From: Kudoa neothunni
Taxonomy: Eukaryota > Cnidaria
Assembly: GCA_964304625.1 (NCBI GenBank)
Contig: OZ199839.1
Coordinates: forward strand, 5,580,001-5,644,000
Direction of reading: 5' to 3'
Length of the DNA stretch: 64,000 bases
Position numbers and translations under genes: made by a program. The notes beneath the pieces are model-generated. The model ran no database searches. It saw only the letters and a program-made list of their open reading frames with translations, and was not told where the DNA came from. Positions 9,663 through 21,389 of this stretch are shown piece by piece (position 1 is the first letter of the stretch; each line of letters starts with the position of its first letter).

Positions 9663-12148
9663 CCCTCTAACGGGCTTGGGGTCTTTTAGACCCCAAAACG
9701 ATTTTAATTTGTCCATAGAATATTTTATAATTATCTGGGATACTTAAAATTTCGTCTATTCTCCTAAATTATTTTAATAAATAGATTTATAAAAATCTTT
9801 ATGTGGAATATTGATTATTTCTTATCGAACAAAATTTTTATCTTCCAACGGGCTTTGGGGTAAAAAAGACCCCAGATTTTATTTGATTTGACGTATGTAG
9901 AAAATTATTATAAGATGATTTGGAAATTTAAAAAAAAATCTGCCTAATAAATACTGTCAAATTCAGCAATTATTAATCAATATAATCCGCCGTAATCCGA
10001 TTAAGTATGTAATCGCAACATATCGTAACCATCGTTTATATGAATACCGCAAGGTCAATGTTTATTAGCTAAATACAAACAAAATTAACATATTACCTCC
10101 GTGTACTAGCAATAAATAATCCCCTACAAAATAAGCTATAGATAATTTAAGCCTTAGGACCGTATATGAGAGTTAACGCGAAATATACACCAATTTTATC
10201 GTTTGTTGCGCACATTGAGATAATCATGGCACCATCTGAGGATTTTAGCGATGAATATCAACCTTTAAGTAGCGACATTGATGAAACCGTTCTTGAATAT
10301 TCCGAAGAATCCGATGATACATCAGACTGCGAACATCCTGCGGATTCTACGACAAGCAAAAGCGGAATACTTTGGACATTGAATAAGCCACCTCCATCAA
10401 AAATGCTGAAGGAGAATATCATGAATCCTCGACCTGGGCCGACAGCTTATTGCATACAAAGAGTCAAAAACGTGTTGGACTGTTTTTTTATATTCTTCAC
10501 TGATGAAATTTGCCAGGAAATAATAAAACAAACAAACGTTCACGGGAAATTACACTTTTCTGATTTATGGAATGATTTAGACAACGTTGAATTAAGAGGA
10601 TTCTTCGGAACACTAATTTTGATGGCTGTCTACAAAGACAGAGAGCAACCTCTTTTAGAAATGTTTAGTATAAAGGAAGGGAGAGAGATGTATCGCGAAA
10701 TCTTTTCATTTAATCGTTTTCGCCAAATTCTACGATGTATTCATTTTGATAATCCAAGCACCAGATCTGAAAGAAGAGAATTGGATAAATTTTGTCCAAT
10801 TCGCAACATATGGAACATGTGGATCTAGACTCTACCTATATGTTTTTTCCCCGGTGAAAATGTTACCGTTGACGAGCAGTTAGTCTCGTTTAGAGGAAGA
10901 TGCTCATTTAGACAATATATGCCGATGAAGCCGGCGAAATATGGCCTAAAGTTTTTCCTAGCTGTCGATCCAGTCCACAAATATGTTGTAAACATTTCTC
11001 CCTATCTAGGAAAGAACGGAACTCAAGCTAGCCAAAACTGTGGTGTTGGTGAGAATATTGTGCTTTCCCTTACAGCTCCCTTGTATAACTCAGGAAGAAC
11101 TATAGTTGCAGATAATTTTTTCTCTTCCCTTAGACTAGCCGAGAAGCTGTTAGACAAACGTCTGACATATCTTGGAACAATTCGACACAATAAGAGAGAT
11201 TTACCACCGTGTGTTCTTCCGTCTAGAAATCGTTCCTTATTCAGCACTATGTTTATATTTTTTGATAAATATATGATCACTTCATATGTCAACAAAAAAG
11301 AAGAGCAGTGATTCTCCTATCCTCAGGAACAACCAATAACAACATAACCAACGATACACATAAACAAAAGCCTGAAACAACAGTGGATTATAATGGTTCC
11401 AAAGGAGGAGTAGATACTGTGGATCGGATGTTGGCTTCCGTTTCGGTCCGCAGATTTAATCGACGCTGGCCCATGGTGGTCTTTTATAATATGTTGGATT
11501 TGACTTTGATAAATTCATTTTGTCTATATAAACACATATTTAACGATTCCACAAAATTGAGACGTGATTTTCTGAAAGAAATGGCTGGAGAGTTGTATAA
11601 ACCTCTTTTGGAGAGAAATTCCCAAATGAAAAAATGTTCAAAAAGATCTCATCCAACTTCTATGGAAACATACAACTTTGCAGATTCAAATACTTCTAAA
11701 CGAAGATGTGAACATTGTCCTCGTGAAAACGATAACAAAACCTCATCCAAATGCTCAAAATGTGGAAGTTTCTACTGTCGCGCCCATTCGTCAAATAAAT
11801 CTCTAAATTGCTAGCTAATATAAACCAAATTTATTAGGGACCCTTGAAAATATTTTATCTTTTATTTTTTACTAAAATGTTATTTTTCATTATTTCAAAT
11901 AAGACTAAACATATTATACGTTATAAAAACGATTTATCGCGATATCTGCTTAATCTTGCCGAAGAGGATTACTGAAGATTAATTATGAAGTAATTGATTA
12001 TTTTCTCAGCGTTACTTAGGCAGAATTTTCCCATATTTCCCTCATAAGTTTATAATAATTTTCTGCATACATTAAATTAAAAAAAATCTGGGGTCTTTTT
12101 TACCCCAAAGCCCGTTGGAGGGTGGTCGTTTTTTCATCCGTTGGAGGG
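9663..12148 (+). mobile_element. piggyBac transposon, nearly whole, inside a hAT
   Basis: TTAA lies directly on both sides (9659-9662 and 12149-12152), the hallmark piggyBac target. The termini begin ccctctaacgg and end ccgttggaggg. Just inside are palindromes ggggtcttttagacccc (about 9679-9695) and an inner inverted repeat of about 70 bp (about 9844-9915 versus 12040-12121) containing gggctttggggtaaaaaag. The transposase occupies 10226-11814. Total length is about 2.49 kb, usual for the family. Intact TTAA sites and few coding breaks suggest a young copy. Confidence 0.95.
10226..11814 (+). pseudogene. piggyBac transposase (PGBD-like), one stop and one frameshift
   Basis: A likely start is ATG at 10226 (MAPSEDFSDEYQPLSSD), followed by the acidic N-terminus normal for the family. 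The conserved N-terminal core includes RPGPTAYCIQRVKNVLDCFF and ELRGFFGTLILMAVYK. Catalytic aspartates are all present: TVDEQL (about 10868), ADNFFSS (about 11109) and GGVDTVDRM (about 11408). The C-terminal cysteine-rich domain reads CEHC...CSKCGSFYCRAH (11711-11796). A TAG at 10826-10828 interrupts an otherwise continuing frame, and one frame change lies near 11308. The element could have been active recently. The minus-strand ORF 11023-11295 is a shadow. Confidence 0.9.
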
Positions 12149-12593
12149 TTAAATCGGTTAAATCATGGTTCGAAATCGTTAAAAACAATAATTAAACGTT
12201 TCCATTTGTTACAATAAAACTAATATCGTATAATTAGTAAAAATAGGTGAGGAATTTGTGTGGGAAAAAATTTTAAACTTTATTTTTTTTAACACTTATA
12301 TTTAGAAAAAAGGGATGATACTTAACTTAATTCACATTGTTATTAGGGTTATTTATATTATGGAAAGATCGTAATTAAAAATTGGGAAAATTATACATAC
12401 AAGTACCGTCAACAAAAATAACTTTGTCATTGACACCCCTCGCGGGCCGGATGAGAAAAGCTCTTGGCCCAGTCGTCGCCGACGTCTGCTGTGTACGACT
12501 TAAAAAGTTCTCACTACACCCCAACTATATCACAAACAATGGAATACTAAAATACTATAATATTTAAAATTGTTAACCCCAAATAACAGTTAA

Positions 12594-14839
12594 ACCCTCA
12601 GAGCATCCGAAAATCGACTTTACACATTCCTTCTTTGGGGGTCCAATGGACCTCATATTTGATTTAGCTTGAATTATGCAAAAAATAAAATAAATAATTT
12701 ACTAAAATACAAAAGGACATTATCAATAAAATATTGAATAATATAACAAATATCACTTCAACGATTGGTAACGATAAGTAATGAAGAGTTTACAACGTTA
12801 AAATAAGCATAAAATTCAACGATTTTAACTACCTTTTGCATCTAATGTTGTGTTAATAAATAAAAATTTAATTCCTTATTAATAAAACAGTATTAAAAGT
12901 TTCCCTTACAATTAATTTATAAAGAGTGGCGGCCAATAAAAACCGCAATATATAAAATTTTGAAATAGACAAAACATGAAATGTATATATTTTAGTTTTT
13001 CTTATTAGAACATAACAAGCAAGTAATTTTTGAGTGGTTTTCACTGCACTTGGCCCACAAACACAACAAATAATACTCGTTTTTCTATCACGCGATCTTG
13101 AACAAAAACGACATCTATTCTTGCGACGAGGAAATTTTTGGTTGCAAGTAGAACTTTGATTAACACGATGTGTGTCTCTCTGAATATAATCCTTCACCAA
13201 ACTATCCGCAAGTCCTTCTAGAAACATAACCCTTAAACAATCATGGCCGCAGAAAATAGTCTTATAAAGACAAAACACATTTATCAAACTAGGATAAACC
13301 ATGTTGAAAAATATTGCCGGCGGACGTCGATTGGTACACCTTTTTACACTTGTTATTGCAATAATATGTTCAACCATTTCCTCCCCTCCTTTATAAAGGT
13401 TATATTCCAAGGTAACCATAGGTTTTTTTCGTTCACTATCTTTAACGTCTGTATTGAAACAGGAGGATGTACGCACTCGTTTTCGATTAAACAAAAACGT
13501 GTACTGAAAACCTCTTGCTTTGAATTCTTTTTAAGATAATCCGGAATATCTCATTTATTATTACGGATTGTTCCAGTTATTGGCATTCCCCGTGTTAGGA
13601 GTTTTTGGGAAAGGAGAACAGAGGTAAAGAAATTATCACAGATGATATTTCTCCTACTTTCCTTTAATTCGGAAACAAGATTTAGAACAATGTTTTCTAC
13701 AACATTTTTTGACCTTTCATTGTTATTTTTACCTAAATATACCGAAATATTGTGAGTGTATTTGGTCTCGGGATCGGTAAGGAGAAAAAACATTATTCCA
13801 TACACTTCTAGCTTTGACGGCATATATTGTTTAAAGGGACATTTTCCGCTAGAAGCAACTAGTTTCTCGTCCGTTGTCAACTTCTCCTAGGGGATAACAA
13901 GTTTGGGAAGAATATCTTTCCAATCATCAAAAACATCACGAATGGGGCTGAATTTATCCAGGATTCTTCGAGTCTCTCTCGTTTCAAAATCATTAAAACG
14001 AATAGCTCTTGAAATTTGAATTAACCTTTCCAACACTCCATAGTAGTTCGAGTGATTCTAATTTGGCTGTAAAAATTGACATATACACAAGAATTCCTAA
14101 ATATGCCAATAACTCTTGGTTTGTTAAATCCTTCCAGGAATGTTGATAATGAAAATTGCCGAACTTATTAGTATTCGAAATTACAATTGAGAAAAAAGCC
14201 TCATCGAAAAATATGAGGAATGTATCAACCAACGAGGTAATTCTGCTTGACGCATAGGCGGTTATACCTTAAGATTTTCGAATAATATTATCATTAGTGC
14301 TTTTAGTTATTTGAGGTTTATCAGGATACCAAATTACACACCTCTTAACCTCGTATATATTCCGATAATATTTATTATCGCCAGAAATATCAGAATTTTG
14401 TGAATAATCAAATTATTCAAAGTTATCATAAACTTCACTCACATCCGACTCAAATTCATTCGAAATATCACGCTCAGAACCACTCGTGCAACATTTTTCT
14501 TCTCGGTGATGATCGTTACTTATCACCCATGGTCTTTTGAATTTATCTCTGTTTCCTCCCGATAAATTTTTGTTTAATCCTCAGAATTGTTTTAAATTAT
14601 TTTTATACGTATTTTAGAAGAATAAACATGGGGTCTATTGGACTCTCAAAGAAGGAATGTGTAAGTTATTTGATTATTTTCTGAATTAAAAGTACAAATT
14701 ATAATTTTTTGTAATATTTTAATTTAATATAATTTTTAATAGAATAAATGAGATAACGTTTATTGAGGCGTTACAAGGTTCTCTAAAATGGATTGAAACA
14801 TCCCTTGGGGTCCAATGGACTCCAAAGACGCTCGAAAGG
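12594..14839 (-). mobile_element. Second piggyBac element, decayed
   Basis: Flanked by TTAA at 12590-12593 and 14840-14843. The ends accctcagagcatc and gacgctcgaaagg form imperfect inverted repeats. Subterminal inverted repeats (cacattccttctttgg near 12630, complement near 14650) and ggggtccaatggactcc near the right end repeat the arrangement of the first piggyBac. Minus-strand transposase pieces lie at 14232-13993, 13880-13551 and 13494-12868. Motifs: TTDEKL (first Asp), CDNFFTS (second Asp), and KGGEEMVEH where GGVD is expected, so the third catalytic Asp is lost. The C-terminal domain reads CRFCSRSRD...CCVCG. It has several breaks and is clearly older than the copy at 9663. Confidence 0.9.
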
Positions 14840-14843
14840 TTAA

Positions 14844-15132
14844 AAAATTAAATTACGAAGTTTTAGCGAATTAAATGCAAGTTAAAAAGACGCACAAATT
14901 AATTCACTGAACTTCACCTCTGTTCCAAATACACACAATGAGAATTAAGATCGAAAATTGAGCAAACGGTTGAATTGTAAATTTAAAATGAAATTTTGGC
15001 TTCTCTATTTTTAAAGTCTATTAATAACGATCTGTAACAAAATCGTAAAAACCGATTACGCTACGAGACCGAAATTTCGTAGCTGTATACTAGACTATAC
15101 CATTACCAACAAGTCTATGTTTGCATCATTAA
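14844..15132. other. Spacer, nothing seen
   Basis: AT-rich sequence between two piggyBac-type insertions. No ORF or repeat recognised. Confidence 0.4.
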
Positions 15133-15698
15133 CCCTTAAAAGATACCCTCATGTAGATTAATTAGATCATTGGAAGGATTTAATCGTGAAAAGCGGGACA
15201 ATGCGTACGTAAGTAGAAAAAAACGTATATCATGAAATAACCATATGTATTTTCGACTTAATGTATTTAAATGCTCGTCACAATTGTTGCATATTATATC
15301 CTTTTTAGAATGTTCATTACATAGGGGTTTGAACATACGTTGCAAATTCGTTTGAATCATAATTATCACATAAATATATATCTAACACAGTCGAAGATAT
15401 GCTTTTGGATTCAGAAAAGATTCGGATGACAAACTGGGTTCCTAAATTTCTGAAATATGATACAATTATGCGAATAATATGAGTTCAAAACCAGGTTAAA
15501 ATATTAAATTTTAATAACCCCTTATTTAAAATCTGCTTAAAATATTTAAAAATAATTTTTATGAAATTTTACACAGATATTGAGGAATTAAGTGTAGGAA
15601 TTTACTTAAAATTCCGGTCCAACAAATAAATTTTTTAGTAGAGTTTTGCCAATTTTACTGTCCAAGTGGGCACGTGGAGCCCACAGGTATTTTAAGGG
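15133..15698 (-). mobile_element. piggyBac-type MITE / deletion derivative, 566 bp
   Basis: TTAA at 15129-15132 and 15699-15702 flank inverted ends cccttaaaagatacc and ggtattttaaggg. A perfect hairpin, gtgggc-N7-gcccac, lies at 15666-15684 just inside the right end. On the minus strand 15369-15136 encodes LCNEHSKKDIICNNCDEHL, which resembles the zinc-binding C-terminus of piggyBac transposases. This suggests a deletion derivative that kept the last part of the gene. It is non-autonomous and related to, but not a direct copy of, the other piggyBac elements here. Confidence 0.75.
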
Positions 15699-15702
15699 TT
15701 AA

Positions 15703-17639
15703 GAGCGATTTGGTATAGAATTTTTTTATAAGATAGATTGAAGCTATATAACTCAAGCACCATATTCGTAGATTTTTTTGAAGTCACTCGCTAAGTTTAA
15801 CTTTCTGTGGTTAAATTTAATGCTGATGGTTGTACTCTATTTCATCTTATTATTTGACTCGTTTTTGTTGATATTAGCTCGATTTGAAAGGATTAATAAG
15901 AAATAATGCATTAATGTTCATGCCGGGACAAGTTATAATAATTCGAACATTAAAAATCAACGATCGTAAATTTTCTTCTATTTCTATTTTTTTGCCACCC
16001 CAGAAAAGAATGACAAAAACTTTCTGAGTCGGACCAGAATCTACTTTGAAAAATCCACGGATACACGAATAACATTTTAGACAAAACTTTAAGCTAATTT
16101 AAATAATTCGGGAATGTAAAAAAAATGACGCGGACCTTAAATTATTTAGCGTTGGTGTCGGGTCACGAAATTTTTAAATGAACATCGGGATTGATACGTT
16201 CCTTCACAGAAATGATCATAATTTAAGTTTCGTCAATCCAAATCGTTAATGTATGGTGCTTAGAATTTTTTAGTTATTTTTCTTTTATGGGTTAATTCAC
16301 GACTTCAATATATTTTGTGAATGTTATTAAGAAGCGTATCTATGCGAAATCTTCCCCAGGCAACGCTGGGCAGTTCGCGCCAATTCATAATAAATGTGTT
16401 ACTCAAAACACGTTTTCAAGAATTTGGAAATGAAAGATCGAATTTAATTTTTCTTACTAAATCATTTGAAACCAACATGTCAACTTAGATTATACAGACT
16501 TTTCTGATTTTAATCGAGAAGAATTAGAGTTAGAAATTACTGACTTAAATTATAAAAATCGGCATAAAATTGAAGTTCATAATTCTAGTAAGTGATTTTA
16601 GATCTACAGATCTACTAAAAATCCTGTTAATGGTTTAAAGAAAATTGAATAAATTGGAAAATTATTTTTACAACGTTATTTAATTTTTGAAGCTAAGAAT
16701 GCATTAACAGAAACTTACAGTAACTCCAAGATTTATCCACTTAAATTCTATTTATGCTTGGTTCTACTCGATTGTGTTAAAAAAAATCTACTCTAATATA
16801 AACATTATCAAAAGCTGACTAAATAGAAGAATTGATGGTGAAAACTTACAGTGTTGTTTAAAACTGAATACAACTTCCAAATACCTCTGCATTGAACAGA
16901 TCTCCGTGGAAATTAGTGAGGAATTTTTCCATTTATCAATTTCTTCAATTAACATATTGAAATAATCAAATTATTACGTCATAATATTCACTCTTTTGTA
17001 GTAATTAATTCCTTGAAAATATTTTTAATGGGGAATTGGTAACTTTTAAAATTTCAGATTATTTTGTGAAATTTTTCTTTTTGGCGACGTTAATAATCAT
17101 CGAGAAGTGTTTTTTATTGTATAATTATTATATAACGGATATAAGTAGAATTTTCAATCTATCGAAATCAAAATTATGATAATTCAAACTATATATCTTC
17201 AAAAAACCACAGAAATGTTCGTTTTTAATTTTTTCTGCATTAATTATACTAATACTTAAAATAATAGGTTAATTGGTTTTAGGGTCACATTTATGTAAGA
17301 CAATTCAATAATTTTAGTAAGATTTTCCTAAAACATGTTTTATGATTTCAAAATTAAACGTTTGGATTTCCTAAATTATATTTGGTGTTGCGTCTCCCGA
17401 AATAGAAAAATTTTTGTCATCACCAATAAATGGTTCTTCCAGTCAGATCGGTTGGTGACTCCTGAACTGAGAAAAGACAACTATTTTCCGAGATTACGTT
17501 CTAATTATATTTGTCGTTTTCCGCTGAGTTAAACAATGAGATGAGAGATTAAGAGTACCACTGTCTACATTACCATTTTTATTTGTACACGTTTTTATTA
17601 AATTTTCATTTATTTTTAACACAGTTAGATTTAATGCTA
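15703..17639. other. Gene-free stretch, one coding-like patch
   Basis: No supported gene. About 16488-16575 on the + strand reads NVNLDYTDFSDFNREELELE, an acidic stretch like transposase N-termini, but it is isolated. A small GC-rich patch with ccccaggcaacgctgggcag lies at about 16353-16375. The ORF at 17335-17532 resembles nothing. Confidence 0.35.
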
Positions 17640-17690
17640 TTAACCTCCCGAGCGTCTCTGGGGTCATATTGACCCAAAGAGAAGAGTGTA
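17640..17690 (+). mobile_element. Isolated piggyBac-type terminus
   Basis: TTAA followed by cctcccgagcgtctctgggg and then a palindrome ggggtcatattgaccc. This matches the TIR-plus-subterminal-hairpin layout of the other piggyBac ends here (compare the right end of the 12594-14839 copy, read inward: cctttcgagcgtc). No partner end was found in the window, so it is a solo or truncated terminus. Confidence 0.5.
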
Positions 17691-18373
17691 TTGTCGATTT
17701 GGAGGCTCTTAAAAGATTTAATTACAATTGAAAATTTATAATAAGGATTTTTTTATTCATCCCTAACCCCTAACTACGATTTTAAATCCAATTAAATAAC
17801 AAATTATTTATTTATAATTAATAAATAATAGTTATACAGTCAGTGGCCGGTTTTACGCACCTTCTAAAAAGCAACACAATTTGAATAATCAAATGTACAA
17901 TTGATATAGTACATTTGTTCCATGTTTTATTAAAGAATTTTCATCCAAATAATATAATAAGGTTGGAAATTTCTAGAATATGGATCAGGTGACTGGTCGG
18001 TGTTACGCTCTTTTTCGGGACAATTTAAAAAAATGATGAATTTTGTTGAATATTCAAAGGAATTCAGTGAAATGAAAAATAAATCAAATGGAAACATAAA
18101 GTAATAGAATAATTTCACAATATCTCCCCAAATACCGCCAAATCTGTTACTATAAAGCACCAAACATATCCTTCTCATCCAACCCCTATAGCATCTCAAA
18201 AACAAAAAGGGAATATTTAAATGATTGAAAATAAACATATTTTTGTTGTAAGTTGCGAATTTATTACAAAGATTTTAAAAATTATCCAAAATTGATAAAA
18301 AAGGATCGATCGATCATGTCCGCGATACAGAAAGTTATGTTTCAAAATATTACGAACGAATTATTTGGGTATG
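17691..18373. other. Spacer with a possible Tc1-like end at 17836
   Basis: cagtcagtggccggttttac after a TA (about 17836-17860) looks like a Tc1-type terminus. No partner or transposase could be recognised. The 102-codon minus-strand ORF (18238-17930) matches no family I know. Confidence 0.3.
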
Positions 18374-20010
18374 GTAAATTATGTGACTCCGGGGAAACAC
18401 CATCTTTCATCTGGTTTGAGTCGTTTTTTCTTTTACGGTTATCAATAATAAATCAAAAGAATACTGAGTGTAGATATTGAGCTCAAACAAATTAATTCAA
18501 AATTTTTTCCTAATCCCTATTCGATTACAGTAGGGTACACGTGTAATCCACATCGTTTTGCAATAAACACCGAAAATATAGCTGATTATTTACTTGTTTC
18601 GTAAATTATCTAAAATTTATATGTTATATTATTTTTAATAAAAACGATATTAAATATTTCTGTAATTACTTACCACGTGAAAATCGCGGCAATGGAGCTT
18701 TCAAGTTTCAGAGGCGATGATGACTTTTTCTGTTTAATTAATGATCATGATAGGTTACTCTACAAATTAGTAACAACGGGTTACCTCGAAGCTGCTACAA
18801 AAAGATGCTTTAATTGTTGGAATTTTGAAACCTTTACATTAAAAAAGAGAAAAATAAATGTAAGGAGAACAATGACAGAAACTTCATGCTGTGGGAAAAC
18901 CCACATTGATTGTGCCTTCACTTACAGATGTAAAAATTACTTATCTTCTGCGGAATAACGATTTAAGGTAGTTAAAGTGTAAAACTAGTGTTTTCCCCTT
19001 GGAACGATACGTTTTTCTCTGGTATAGCTTTCGTTTGTTCAACAAACAAATTAACGATAAAAAGTATGTATTATTTTATAAAATGTTATATTAAAATTTG
19101 TAAGAAAATTTGAACGAGTAAATCTTCATAAAACTGACCATACATCCAATACATCGTACAACACTTTAATTGCGCTTTAACAGCATGTCAGTTGTTGCAA
19201 AGAATGATTTTGGCGTAACATACAGATTAAAATAATAAATTATTTCATTTCAAAGCTAAATTGTACATTACAACAATAATAAAACATTATTTTATCCCAA
19301 CAAATATTTTTGTCCCAAATAAATAAAATTTGTGATGTATAATATGTTCATACTTTATGTCGTATTTAAAAATTAAATAGCTAAAAATTCCATTTATTAT
19401 TTGTAAAAGTTCTCCAATTTGATATCTTCAGGTAAATAAATTACGTATTGAAATATTGTTAATTAATGCCTTTCTTCAATTTTATAACCAAAAATATCAA
19501 TGTAAGATTAATATAATTATTGTTAGTTTCAATTTCGCAAGTATTTGGTGTATAAAAATTAATTCACTAATAATAGAGTACTAATAAAAATTTATAAACT
19601 AAAATTAACAATTATAGATGTTGCTAAATGGGTTAAAAGTTAATTTGACATTTAGGAATATAGATACATGACACATTACTTCATAATATTAGACAAACTT
19701 ATTTAGGTTTACTACGCTATATTTGGTATGTAAATATTAAGACAATTTGAACAACGGTTATAGGATACCAATTAGGATAGAATAACTAAAAAATCAGCTA
19801 ATTTTTCGGTGTTTATTTGAAAACGATGTGGATTACATGTGAATCCGACTGTAGTCGAATACACATTAGGCAAAAGTTTAGAAGTAATTTATTTGAGCTC
19901 GATATTTTCACTCAATACTCTTTTGATTTATTATTGATAATCGTAAAAGAAAAAACGATTAAAACCAGATGAAAGATGGTGTTTTCCCGGAGTCACATAC
20001 TTTATCATTA
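18374..20010 (+). mobile_element. Element with about 225-bp inverted repeats, possibly Merlin-like
   Basis: 18374-18600 is the inverted complement of 19785-20010. Shared strings are tatgtgactccggg, aacaccatctttcatctgg, gagctcaaa/gagctcga, and tcggtgtttatt against aataaacaccga. Between the arms, 18677-18958 is an open frame of 93 codons. From its second Met it reads MELSSFRGDDDFFCLINDHD, then KRCFNCWNFETF and later YRCKNY. The MELS start and C-x2-C ... YRCK spacing recall the N-terminal zinc-binding part of ISXO2/Merlin transposases. No DDE region follows, so if the assignment is right this is a deletion derivative. The TIRs are clear; the family is tentative. Confidence 0.55.
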
Positions 20011-21270
20011 TCATTTTTTGTGTTCAAAATAATCAATTATCGTATCTCCAAGTAAAAGAAATTATTATTTCATAAATGTATAGAATTCAGCTAAATTAAA
20101 TAGCTACGTATATCATTTCACACGCGCGCATAAAATGCGCAAAACTGGGCGTGACCAATTTTCCACATTTTTGTGGTCCCGAGGAGATTACGTAAACCGA
20201 TCACTAATTGTATTTGCATCAGTTATACATTATTGGATTGGTTTAAATTTAAAAACAGTCAATCATATATAATCTTTTTTAATATACAAGAGGCCTTCCA
20301 CGAATTTTAATCAAAAAATTTTCGTGCGTTTTCTTAATTAGTGAAAATTAATAATATAATAATACGATTTTTGTTCTTTGTATTTTATTTATTTGAGATA
20401 AGATTAAATTCGCCATAAATTCCATTGTTTCCTCAAAATAAATATATACTCGAGCTTAAATCATATTTCTCATTCGGTGAAAATAAAAAGTTCCCTTATC
20501 GATATTACCATTTGAATTATGTTATTTTTATGGTCAATAAATATTGGAATAAGGCATAAAAACTGTATATTTACAATTTGATTAAAAAAATGATAAAACT
20601 ACAGAATATCATATAAAACATCATAATCTGAGCCCGGATATATCTACGAATTAACGCTATTAGAAATTCTGAAGGTAATCGCTTTAAATATTGATGGAAC
20701 ACGTCAGCACATTTTTAGAGTTAACTTCATAATATAAAAAGAAGAATATTGCTTCAGTTGCATTAAGATGGTAATCCTTCAATAAAGATTAATTTGTTAA
20801 ATTATTCGCATTAAACACATTTATTATAGGTCAAATTTGGCATCTGAATGGTATTTGTTTGGGAAAATTCATCTCCACCTATTTGCTTTTGATATTGAAT
20901 AAACTTTTAGTACATTATAACAATGAGAAATATGTTTCTAATGGGTTTTGAAATTTATTATAATTAAAACGAAAATAACACTTATAATGAATTAAAAATA
21001 TTTTTAAAATAAATATTTAAAGGATTAATTCATTATAACATTATTTTCTTAATATATAATATTTATATTAACCAATATATTTTTAAATATTATTTTTAGT
21101 ATTCCTGATTATTTATGTAATAAGTAGATTTAATGTAAAACATTAAATTTTAAAAGCTTCAAACTGATATAAATTCAAGTAAAATTAAATAAATTGATTA
21201 CAATATCTACGGTTACTTCAATAATAATACAAAATAGATTAAAGTTGTTTTTATTCCGCCATAAACAAGA
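20011..21270. other. Gene-free stretch upstream of PLD3-like gene
   Basis: AT-rich, with a GC-rich patch cacgcgcgcataaaatgcgc (20121-20140) and a segment at 20175-20222 that resembles 7345-7390. No coding signal. The promoter and first exon(s) of the PLD3-like gene probably lie in the last few hundred bases. Confidence 0.4.
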
Positions 21271-21389
21271 ATGATATTAAAGGGATCGGCGACACTCGAA
21301 GCTTGTAAGTTTTAACTGGCTCTGATGGTTGATTTTGAACTTATAGGTTTTTGCATTGAGTTAAATAAATAATTCTGAATACGTTTTAG

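Larger units (their letters stand above)
9365..12488 (-). mobile_element. Second hAT copy (same family as 1998-6318), interrupted by piggyBac
   Basis: cagaggtcggcaac at 9365 and its complement ending at 12488 are hAT termini. The 9365-9520 stretch matches, in reverse, the 3' end of the first hAT (shared ttctagttcggcatga / ttctagttcagcttga, and gtgaaaaattcatt / gtaaaaaattcatt). The 12430-12488 end matches the first hAT's 5' end in reverse (tccggcc... cgcgag/ccgagg). Flanking 8-mers cagtacac and ctgtgtac agree at 5 of 8 positions, a plausible worn target duplication. Little transposase remains, only about 300 bp on each side of the piggyBac insert, so this was already a short or deleted copy. 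Confidence 0.75.
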
